Below, piece by piece: positions 41,765 to 47,923 of a stretch of DNA of 48,471 bases (its first letter is position 1; each line of letters begins with the position of its first letter). The notes under the pieces were generated by a model. That model was given only the letters and a program-made list of their open reading frames with translations. It was not told where the DNA came from and searched no databases. A program made the translations under genes and the position numbers. Source of the stretch: Chloroflexota bacterium (GTDB taxonomy: Bacteria > Chloroflexota > Anaerolineae > B4-G1); NCBI GenBank assembly GCA_024232355.1, contig JAAEPW010000908.1:1-48471 (forward strand). Direction: 5' to 3'.

Positions 41765-41789
41765 CATCCACTGGCTAATATGGTATAAT
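41761..41789 (+). promoter_or_regulatory. Consensus sigma70 promoter P3
   Basis: TTGACA (41761-41766), a 17-base spacer and TATAAT (41784-41789) are an exact match to the consensus. It drives the genes from about 41800, including the radical-SAM-like gene, and should be one of the strongest promoters of the genome. Confidence 0.92.
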
Positions 41790-41799
41790 AAAGTCTACG

Positions 41800-41871
41800 A
41801 TGGAGACAAGAAATAAGGCTGTTTCTCATAGCCCCGGTAATCTGGGGGCCAAGCGATGGAGGTGTGATTGA
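41800..41871 (+). CDS. Possible leader peptide (23 aa)
   Basis: This ATG lies only 11 bases past the -10 box of P3, so the transcript would have almost no 5' leader. The frame encodes METRNKAVSHSPGNLGAKRW and three more residues, and its stop overlaps the next ATG as TGATG. It may couple translation to the next gene, or be chance. Confidence 0.3.
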   Translation: METRNKAVSHSPGNLGAKRWRCD

Positions 41872-42080
41872 TGCGTGACTACAGGATCATGGTCCGGGAA
41901 CGCAAAAGCAGGAAATACCGGCCAGTGGCCGATATCCTGGCCAGCGGCCTGCCTGTATGGGCTACGGGCGGTAAGGATACGTTGAAGTGGTTCGGGCTCA
42001 CCCGACAGGACCTAGCCAAGCGTAAGGCTGCATTGGCCAAGCGGTTCCCGAATCTCAAATTCAGCATTCGTACAGTGTGA
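41871..42080 (+). CDS. Small basic hypothetical protein (69 aa)
   Basis: The product is Lys/Arg-rich (MVRERKSRKYRPVADILASG) with a helical end (LTRQDLAKRKAALAKRF). GGAGGTG lies upstream of ATG 41871. It might bind nucleic acid, but no family is recognised. It is the first full gene after promoter P3. Confidence 0.6.
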   Translation: MRDYRIMVRERKSRKYRPVADILASGLPVWATGGKDTLKWFGLTRQDLAKRKAALAKRFPNLKFSIRTV

Positions 42081-42091
42081 GGGGCATCGTG

Positions 42092-42313
42092 ATGTCAGGT
42101 AGCTTCGGGTACAAGCGACGGTGGAGGTGCACTTACTGCCGTTGGGAGTGGCGGTCCGTGTTAAACATGATGGGTGCCAGATGCCCGGAGTGTGGCAGCG
42201 AACATGTTAAGGCTACTGGTGCCGTAGCATCAATAGGGGTAGTGCGCAGAAGCGGGATAAAAGACCCGGGGTTTAGGCTCGGTCAGGCCCTACTAATGGA
42301 GGCACAGAAATGA
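42092..42313 (+). CDS. Zinc-ribbon protein (73 aa)
   Basis: The product has CTYC (residues about 13-16) and CPECGSEH, a treble-cleft or ribbon zinc site, and Arg/Trp-rich segments (YKRRWRCTYCRWEWR). GAGGGG lies nine bases before ATG 42092. It overlaps the radical-SAM-like gene start by four bases, so the two are coupled and may work together. The function is unknown. Confidence 0.7.
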   Translation: MSGSFGYKRRWRCTYCRWEWRSVLNMMGARCPECGSEHVKATGAVASIGVVRRSGIKDPGFRLGQALLMEAQK

Positions 42314-42849
42314 GAACAGCACGAATCATGGTGACAACCGAGTGTGACCGGATGTGCCCGTACTGCTGCAGCCACAACGGCAACCCCGCGTTTCAGTCGT
42401 GTAAGCTAGTCAGGAACCTGGGCGAGATCCCGCCCCACTACGATGCCTACGCGATATCCGGGGGCGAGCCATACGGCAGTGGCCATCAGGCCGCAGAGAC
42501 TACCCGACACATCCGGTGGCTGCGGATGTGCCGGTTGAAACCCATCTACCTGTACACATCGGTGTACCACGGGGATATCCCGTTCAATGTGTTGGACGGT
42601 ATCACATACACGCTGCATTACCCGCTGACATCAGTAGACCGTGATGACCTCTGGAGGATACAGGAGCGCGTGACACGGTACGGGGCTCACCGCCCGAACA
42701 TGCGGCTCATCATCAACAAGGACATCAGGCCGGGCCGGATACCACACATCAATATGGGGGCATGGGATGAGATCCGCCGGTCCAAGTTTGACCCGGACGG
42801 AATATGTCCGCTGGGTGGGGGCGAGGATCTGTACCTTATGAGGGGGTGA
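42310..42849 (+). CDS. Minimal radical-SAM-like iron-sulfur protein
   Basis: This 179-residue protein has the radical SAM signature Cys12-x3-Cys16-x2-Cys19 (ECDRMCPYCC) and the GGE motif ISGGEP at 50-54. Strands of a shortened barrel follow (PIYLYTSVY, ITYTLHYPLT, MRLIINKDI). Such enzymes cleave S-adenosylmethionine to start radical chemistry on nucleotides, proteins or small molecules. The chain is shorter than most, close to the short activase/QueE-type forms. No other gene of a 7-deazaguanine pathway was found here, so the substrate is unknown. It is coupled to a zinc-ribbon gene. Confidence 0.8.
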   Translation: MRTARIMVTTECDRMCPYCCSHNGNPAFQSCKLVRNLGEIPPHYDAYAISGGEPYGSGHQAAETTRHIRWLRMCRLKPIYLYTSVYHGDIPFNVLDGITYTLHYPLTSVDRDDLWRIQERVTRYGAHRPNMRLIINKDIRPGRIPHINMGAWDEIRRSKFDPDGICPLGGGEDLYLMRG

Positions 42850-42851
42850 GT

Positions 42852-43106
42852 ATGGCCAAGAAGAAGATAGACGACAAGGATATTCCGATCGGGCGGATAG
42901 CTAAGCCCATCGCTAACTCCTTGATCGGTATCCACGGCCTGCGTCGGGCGTACGACATAGGCATGCGTATTCAAGAGATGCTATTTTCGGAGGTGCAGAG
43001 CCAGATAAGGCGTCACCCGGACGAGTGGGATGCGGAGTTCAAGAGACAAATACTTGGGCAACCCGAGCCGGACGTGCCAGACATCCCAGCGGTGCCCGTT
43101 GTCTGA
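42852..43106 (+). CDS. Hypothetical protein (84 aa)
   Basis: The product begins MAKKKIDDKDIPIGRIAKPI and is helical, with a Pro/Val-rich tail. AGGGGGTGAG gives the start at 42852, two bases past the radical-SAM-like gene stop, so they are co-transcribed. No family is recognised. Confidence 0.6.
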   Translation: MAKKKIDDKDIPIGRIAKPIANSLIGIHGLRRAYDIGMRIQEMLFSEVQSQIRRHPDEWDAEFKRQILGQPEPDVPDIPAVPVV

Positions 43107-43146
43107 ACAGCAACATCCGTGGCGGTAGTATGAGGAGATAGTTTTG

Positions 43147-43539
43147 ATGGATGCTGCAGAGGTGTTCCTTAGACAGTGCGTTGACGATGGCCAGATCACT
43201 GAGTCCGAATTTAATGCGGTTCGGCCCGGCAGGGAAAGTAGCGGCTGCACACGTCCGGCATGGAAGACCTGGGAACATGGCCGCGTTCACCATCAGCTAT
43301 CCGAAATGGACTGTGAAATTTACAGCAACTACCCAGCCTGGACACTGGCCGGGATAGCCGAGCACCTCGGTATTACGGACGGGGTGGTGCGATCTGCACT
43401 GGCCCGCGTTCGGCGGACGCTGCCGTCACTGCGTAATGATCCGTCTGGTAACCGGGGGCTGCCGTCACTTAGTCACATGATACCGCTCGATGCACCCGGC
43501 ACACATGAGCCGGACGGGGGTGGTGTAATCAGGTTCTGA
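43147..43539 (+). CDS. Helix-turn-helix protein, sigma-region-4-like
   Basis: This 130-residue protein has a DNA-binding type segment, YPAWTLAGIAEHLGITDGVV, followed by RSALARVRRTLP, like the recognition helix of sigma factor region 4 or a small regulator. It could control phage transcription. GAGGAG precedes ATG 43147. A structured RNA element follows the stop. Confidence 0.6.
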   Translation: MDAAEVFLRQCVDDGQITESEFNAVRPGRESSGCTRPAWKTWEHGRVHHQLSEMDCEIYSNYPAWTLAGIAEHLGITDGVVRSALARVRRTLPSLRNDPSGNRGLPSLSHMIPLDAPGTHEPDGGGVIRF

Positions 43540-43544
43540 AAAGG

Positions 43545-43609
43545 GTAGGGTCGCGGGCCCGTGTCCGTTGAACGGACGACCGCTATAAATAGGCCGACTG
43601 CGGCCCTAC
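43545..43609 (+). ncRNA. Structured RNA element in the gap before 43635
   Basis: The two ends pair as GTAGGGTCGC (43545-43554) with GCGGCCCTAC (43600-43609), ten pairs with one G-U. Inside is a second hairpin GTCCGT-TGA-ACGGAC (43563-43577). The remaining bases can form further pairs, giving a multi-branch shape. It is not a terminator because only TTTCT follows. It lies about 26 bases before the GTG start of the hexapeptide-repeat gene and may regulate it. Confidence 0.55.
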
Positions 43610-43634
43610 CTATCATTTCTTTCGGAGGAATACC

Positions 43635-44990
43635 GTGTCAGATGCAATGAAGCAGTTCGAGTCTGGTGCCACCCGATCAGACGACAGCAATAAATTAGAT
43701 ATAGAGGGGTTCTACCACCCGGCAGTGGTGCGGCGGTACGCCCAGTACCTCAATAAGCACCGTGTGCAGGCGGACGGTAAGATCAGAGACAGCGACAACT
43801 GGCAGAAGGGCATGCCCATCCTGCGATACGTCAAGAGCCTGCTGCGGCATACGCTTGACGTTTGGTTGCATCACCGTGGGCAGGGACACCTTGTGGGTGA
43901 GGAGATCGACGGCGTATGGGTACCCACCAGTGAGGAGGACTGTATCTGTGCCGCACTGTTTAACACACAGGGCCTGCTGCTTGAAAAGTTGGTGGAACGC
44001 GGTGAGGTCGCCCGTGGGCCCGTGGTGTCCAGTGAACCTGCAGACCAGCAGGATGCCCTCACCATTAAAACGATGCAGAATGACAAGTACGAACTCCTCA
44101 CGGGGGATACGGTACAAGCCAACGGGGTCGTGCTTTATCGCATCAGGGCACTCCGCTACGTACGGGCGGGTGTAGTAGAGGGTAGCTTAGGTGGGTACGT
44201 ACAATCGGTGGATAACTTATCACCCACCGGCAATGCTTGGGTGTACAACAAGGCTTGGGTGTACGACGATGCCGAGGTGTACGGCAATACCGAGGTGTAC
44301 GGCGATGCTCGGGTGTACGGCAATGCCAAGGTGGGTGGCAATGCCAAGGTGTACGGCAATGCCAAGGTGGGTGGCAATGCCAAGGTGTACGACAATGCCA
44401 AGGTGTACGACAATGCCGAGGTGCACGGCAATACCAAGGTGTACGGCGATGCCAAGGTGGGTGGCAATGCCAAGGTGTACGACAATGCCAAGGTGTACGA
44501 CAGTGCCGAGGTGTGTGGCAAGGCTTGGGTGTACGACGATGCCGAGGTGTACGTCGAGGCTTGGGTGCACGGCAATGCCGAGGTGCACGGCAATGCCGAG
44601 GTGTGCGGCAATGCTTGGGTGTACAACAAGGCTTGGGTGTGCGGCAATGCCAAGGTGTACGGCAATGCCAAGGTGTACGGCAATGCCAGGGTGTGTGACG
44701 ATGCCGAGGTGTACGGCAATGCCAAGGTGTACGACAAGGCTTGGGTGCACGACAGGGCTTGGGTGTGTGGCAAGGCTTGGGTGTACGACGATGCCGAGGT
44801 GTACGGCAATACCGAGGTGTACGGCGATGCTCGGGTGTACGGCAATGCCAGGGTGTACGACAAGGCTTGTGTGCACGGCAATGCCGAGGTGCACGACAGT
44901 GCCGAGGTGTACGGCAAGGCTTGGGTGTACGACAATGCCAGGGTGTACGGCAATGCCAGGGTGTGTGACAATGCCAGGGTGCCTGGTTAA
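43635..44990 (+). CDS. DUF5664-like domain fused to a long hexapeptide-repeat coil
   Basis: This 451-residue protein has two parts. Residues about 5-130 resemble DUF5664 (dATP/dGTP diphosphohydrolase N-terminal family): FESGATRSDDSNKLDI, DNWQKGMPILRYVKSLLRH and EEDCICAALFNTQGLLLEKL. Residues 151-198 begin like YdcK-type proteins (KYELLTGDTV, LYRIRALRYV, GSLGGYVQSVDNLS). About 42 hexapeptides (VYGNAK, VYDDAE) follow to the end, which should fold as a left-handed beta coil. GTG follows TTTCGGAGGAATACC. Neither part is rare, but the fusion is unusual. Whether nucleotide activity remains is unknown. Confidence 0.75.
   Translation: MSDAMKQFESGATRSDDSNKLDIEGFYHPAVVRRYAQYLNKHRVQADGKIRDSDNWQKGMPILRYVKSLLRHTLDVWLHHRGQGHLVGEEIDGVWVPTSEEDCICAALFNTQGLLLEKLVERGEVARGPVVSSEPADQQDALTIKTMQNDKYELLTGDTVQANGVVLYRIRALRYVRAGVVEGSLGGYVQSVDNLSPTGNAWVYNKAWVYDDAEVYGNTEVYGDARVYGNAKVGGNAKVYGNAKVGGNAKVYDNAKVYDNAEVHGNTKVYGDAKVGGNAKVYDNAKVYDSAEVCGKAWVYDDAEVYVEAWVHGNAEVHGNAEVCGNAWVYNKAWVCGNAKVYGNAKVYGNARVCDDAEVYGNAKVYDKAWVHDRAWVCGKAWVYDDAEVYGNTEVYGDARVYGNARVYDKACVHGNAEVHDSAEVYGKAWVYDNARVYGNARVCDNARVPG
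44230..44983 (+). repeat. Tandem 18-bp coding repeats
   Basis: About 42 copies of an 18-base unit (consensus GTGTACGGCAATGCCAAG) encode the hexapeptides. The repeat keeps every frame open on both strands, so the long frames seen there are not separate genes. Copies are near identical in places, which suggests recent unequal recombination. The copy number is probably variable and may be misassembled. Confidence 0.9.
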
Positions 44991-45271
44991 TGGACCCCAT
45001 CAATGGGATATTCGAGGTCGTCGGCGGGCTGTTTGTGCTGCTAAACGTGGTGCGACTACACCGTGACAAGAAAGTCCGGGGCGTGAGTCCAGTGGCCGTA
45101 GGGTTCTTCACAGTGTGGGGTTGGTTCAACCTGATCTACTACCCGGCACTGGGCCAGTGGTATAGTTCGCTGGGGGCAGGCGGCGTGGCTATAGCTAACA
45201 CGACATGGCTGGCACTGATGGTCTATTACACAGTTAAGGAGCGGAAGCATGATAGTATTCCTAGATTGTGA
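44990..45271 (+). CDS. Small membrane protein, PQ-loop-like
   Basis: The 93-residue product has three hydrophobic segments: GIFEVVGGLFVLLNVV, VAVGFFTVWGWFNLIYYP and AIANTTWLALMVYYTV. It resembles small phage membrane proteins with a WGWFNLxYYP signature. It starts by TAATG overlap with the repeat gene. A role in the inner membrane is likely; the substrate is unknown. Confidence 0.7.
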   Translation: MDPINGIFEVVGGLFVLLNVVRLHRDKKVRGVSPVAVGFFTVWGWFNLIYYPALGQWYSSLGAGGVAIANTTWLALMVYYTVKERKHDSIPRL

Positions 45272-45806
45272 CGGTATCTTAGCCGACTGGAATGCGGGGG
45301 TACACGCAGCCCTGGGCATATCACACGATTACGAGCACTGGCCGTATGCCAAGGGGCGGGACGGGTGGAACTGGCATGACGAGATAGGCGTGCCGTTCAA
45401 GATGGTTAACGCCTTGTGTGACTTCGATCTGTGGGCAGACCTGCCGTGGATGCACGACGGCAGGGCCATCTATGACCGGGTGGCGGCGTCGTTCGGACTC
45501 GACAACATCCGCCTGCTCACTACACCGATGCCCAGCGTGCAATCAGCCAGCGGTAAGATGGCCTGGGCCCAGAAGAACATACCGGAGTTGGCCGAGCAGG
45601 TCATCATCACCACCGCACCAAAGGAGACGTTGGCCGGGACACCGAACTCCCTACTGATCGATGACTCGTCTAAGAACGTGGACGCGTGGCGTGGGGCTGG
45701 CGGCCGTGCCATCCTTGTGCCCCGGCACTGGAATGACGACTACGAACTGGCGATGCGGACAGAAGAGGTTGTGGCCGATAGGCTGCGGGGGCTGCAACAT
45801 GGTTGA
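45249..45806 (+). CDS. 5'(3')-deoxyribonucleotidase (HAD superfamily)
   Basis: This 185-residue enzyme has the NT5C-type HAD motifs: FLDCDG (Asp6 and Asp8), LLTTPMP, a conserved Lys in SGKMAW, and LLIDDSSKNVDAW. These enzymes remove phosphate from nucleoside monophosphates. It may help recycle host nucleotides or adjust the pool during replication. It overlaps the membrane-protein gene by 23 bases. Confidence 0.85.
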   Translation: MIVFLDCDGILADWNAGVHAALGISHDYEHWPYAKGRDGWNWHDEIGVPFKMVNALCDFDLWADLPWMHDGRAIYDRVAASFGLDNIRLLTTPMPSVQSASGKMAWAQKNIPELAEQVIITTAPKETLAGTPNSLLIDDSSKNVDAWRGAGGRAILVPRHWNDDYELAMRTEEVVADRLRGLQHG

Positions 45807-46101
45807 TGGCGACAAACTCAGGGACATGATCCGCTATACGATCAAGTGCTGCTACCGGTATTACGTGCTGGCACACCCTATCGATTCGGATCAGACGTAC
45901 GACCAGATGCTGCACGCACTCACCTACTATGAGGACCGGGCTGCTGAGACGAGCACCGTGGGCCCGAGTAACATATCACCCACCCAGATGATCTGGGGTG
46001 ACTGTGCCGATCAGTATCCAAGCTGGGCGACGGAGGAGCCGACGGGGCAAGAGCGTGAGTCAGCGTATGATATACTCAGTGTTTATACGGAGGGTTTGTA
46101 A
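45799..46101 (+). CDS. Free-standing NAD-dependent DNA ligase Ia-like protein
   Basis: This 100-residue protein matches the Ia domain of bacterial LigA, which binds the NMN part of NAD. YRYYVLAHPIDSDQTYDQML lines up with E. coli Tyr22, His23, Asp32, Tyr35 and Asp36: here Tyr21, Tyr22, Asp31, Tyr34 and Asp35. The rest, including ISPTQMIWGDC, is not ligase-like and no adenylation, OB or BRCT domain follows. It could bind NAD, act on a host or missing ligase part, or be a ligase inhibitor. The start overlaps the nucleotidase gene. Confidence 0.65.
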   Translation: MVDGDKLRDMIRYTIKCCYRYYVLAHPIDSDQTYDQMLHALTYYEDRAAETSTVGPSNISPTQMIWGDCADQYPSWATEEPTGQERESAYDILSVYTEGL

Positions 46102-46481
46102 TGAGTAGGAAGGAGGTTTTACACAGGTATAATAACTCTGAGAAGGGCAAAGCCGCCCAGCGTAAATATCGTCGAACTACGGCGGGCAAAGCCCTCAGCC
46201 GACGGGCAAAGATAAAGTATTATTACGGTCTTAAGAGCGAAGAATATGAAGTTATGCTTTCACAGCAGCACGGTGTATGCGGTATCTGCGGAAAACCACC
46301 GACTAAACAGCGGGTTAGTCTAGACGTTGACCACGACCACGAGACTGGCAAAATACGTGGGCTGCTCTGCAACGTATGCAACCGACATCTCGGCAGAGTC
46401 GAAGCCGGATGGAACTATAAAGGCGAGTGGGGACTGCAGATGGTAGACTACTTGAGGAGGAATAGATCATGCGGGTTCTAG
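46101..46481 (+). CDS. HNH endonuclease, EndoVII-like
   Basis: This 126-residue protein has a basic N-terminus and the zinc-HNH core CGICGKPPTKQRVSLDVDHD, GKIRGLLCNVCN. It is related to the gene at 25306-25740, and both are AT-richer than their neighbours, which suits mobile homing-type genes. GGAGGG precedes the TAATG overlap. It lies between a LigA-Ia-like gene and a phosphoesterase gene. Confidence 0.85.
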   Translation: MSRKEVLHRYNNSEKGKAAQRKYRRTTAGKALSRRAKIKYYYGLKSEEYEVMLSQQHGVCGICGKPPTKQRVSLDVDHDHETGKIRGLLCNVCNRHLGRVEAGWNYKGEWGLQMVDYLRRNRSCGF

Positions 46482-47176
46482 CAATTGGCGATTTACACCT
46501 GCGGTATACACGACCGGGCTATCTGCAGTTTTGTAAGGATCTCCGTCGCAAAAACAAATGCGATACCGTAGTATTCATGGGGGATATAGTGGACCTCCAC
46601 GCTGTTTCATTCCACGAAAAGCATCCGGATGCGGACGGCCCATCCAAAGAGTTACGCCGGACACGGAAAGCCGTAGCGGAGTGGTACAAAGCATTTCCGA
46701 AGGCCACAGTGGTTTTGGGTAACCATGACCGCTTGTTAGTTCGGAAGGCTGCAACAGTGAGTATCCCCGAGATCGCCCTTAAGACCTTTTCCGAGTTGTG
46801 GGAAACCCCGGGGTGGGATTGGGTCAAGTCAGTGACCATTGACGGAACGCTGTATACACACGGCGATGGTTGCGGCGGTGGGATGTACCCTGCGTACAAC
46901 ATGATGCGTAAGATGGCCCAGTCTGTAGTCTTGGGGCACCACCACACATGTGCGAGCGTCAAGTTTTTATGTAACCCGGAGCGGCGTTTGTTTGCGATGG
47001 ATGTGGGTTGCGGGATTGAGTATAATGCAGTCCAGTTTCTGTACCAGGACCGCAACCCGTGCAAACCCGTTATATCCGCAGGGGTCGTGCTAGATAATGT
47101 ACCGCAGCTTTACGTGATGCCTTGTGGCAAGGGAGAACCCTACCATGATTCTAAATTCCGTAAGCGAAAGAGATAG
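46469..47176 (+). CDS. Calcineurin-like metallophosphoesterase
   Basis: This 235-residue enzyme has the five metallophosphoesterase blocks: GDLH (Asp8, His10), MGDIVDLH, LGNHDR, YTHGDGCGGG and LGHHH. These bind two metal ions and cleave phosphate esters in nucleic acid or small molecules. A basic tail (KFRKRKR) suggests a nucleic-acid substrate. GAGGAGG lies before the ATG. In phages this type may be nuclease or phosphatase; neither is certain here. Confidence 0.8.
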   Translation: MRVLAIGDLHLRYTRPGYLQFCKDLRRKNKCDTVVFMGDIVDLHAVSFHEKHPDADGPSKELRRTRKAVAEWYKAFPKATVVLGNHDRLLVRKAATVSIPEIALKTFSELWETPGWDWVKSVTIDGTLYTHGDGCGGGMYPAYNMMRKMAQSVVLGHHHTCASVKFLCNPERRLFAMDVGCGIEYNAVQFLYQDRNPCKPVISAGVVLDNVPQLYVMPCGKGEPYHDSKFRKRKR

Positions 47177-47219
47177 GAGCAAGGCGATACATCGGCGAAA
47201 TGGCGGGGAGGGCAAAGTA

Positions 47220-47420
47220 ATGAGGATCGTAGCTATAAAAGGTGACCGGTATGACGCTCAGGCGGATCATGTGAGCGTACCGGATGACACGGATATGCAG
47301 GTGAAGTACAATGAGTACGTTGCTTGGCTATGTACGGGCCCCAAGTGGAAGAGCTTCGATATGTGGCTACTTGGTAACGGTGCTGAGCGTGTTGATGTAG
47401 AGGAGTTCGAGGTACTATGA
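47220..47420 (+). CDS. Hypothetical acidic protein (66 aa)
   Basis: The product begins MRIVAIKGDRYDAQADHVSV and is a mixed alpha/beta acidic protein. GGGGAGGGC before ATG 47220 decides this start instead of the in-frame one at 47124. It overlaps the next gene by four bases. No family is recognised. Confidence 0.6.
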   Translation: MRIVAIKGDRYDAQADHVSVPDDTDMQVKYNEYVAWLCTGPKWKSFDMWLLGNGAERVDVEEFEVL

Positions 47421-47923
47421 AAATCCCAGCCCCGCCGCACATACCGCCACCCCCACCGCCAGTGTTCGTCGGGGCCGGGGAGAAGAAGGCCAAGGATGAT
47501 CTGGGGACAGCTATCCGGGGTCTGTTGACGTGCCTGATTAAGATCACGTACGTGCCGGGGTGGCAGGACATGCTATACAAGTTTCGGGACGCGATCAACC
47601 CCGGCGGCACAGCGGATGTCACCCGGCTGCCATACCGCACGTCGAGCCCGAACCTCATGCGGCGGCCGATGAGCCGTGGGCACGCAACAATGGCCTGCCT
47701 ATACACCCGGCTGTCGTGGATCATCCAGGCGTACTGGCAGATAGTTGTGCATGACGAGGGCGGCGGGGAGGATATACGTCGGCATGTGGTTGAACTTGCT
47801 GAACTCATCGGCCACACCGACGAACGTGGGAACCAGCTACATCTATCACAGGTCCTGCTGCGGTGTGACGTGGTGGGTAACGTACGGAAAGGTTATGAAC
47901 TCAAGTGGAGGGGGACGCTGTGA
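47417..47923 (+). CDS. Hypothetical protein before the polymerase (168 aa)
   Basis: The product has a proline-rich start (PAPPHIPPPPPPVFVG) and then a helical domain with a hydrophobic stretch (ACLYTRLSWIIQAYWQIVV). Its stop overlaps the polymerase GTG start, so they are coupled and it could be a replication accessory protein. I recognise no family. Confidence 0.6.
   Translation: MKIPAPPHIPPPPPPVFVGAGEKKAKDDLGTAIRGLLTCLIKITYVPGWQDMLYKFRDAINPGGTADVTRLPYRTSSPNLMRRPMSRGHATMACLYTRLSWIIQAYWQIVVHDEGGGEDIRRHVVELAELIGHTDERGNQLHLSQVLLRCDVVGNVRKGYELKWRGTL

Noticed and set aside
43147..43539. Phage RNA polymerase or integrase anywhere in the genome
   Set aside because: No single-subunit RNA polymerase or tyrosine/serine recombinase motifs were found; the only transcription-type protein is the small HTH protein here.
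43635..44990. CRISPR array at the tandem repeat tract
   Set aside because: The units are 18 bases, directly joined without spacers, and code for hexapeptides.
44143..45129. Long open frames on both strands over the hexapeptide-repeat gene
   Set aside because: An 18-base repeat without stops keeps all frames open; the products are low-complexity repeats and lack ribosome sites. Only the 43635-44990 frame has a proper start and known domains.
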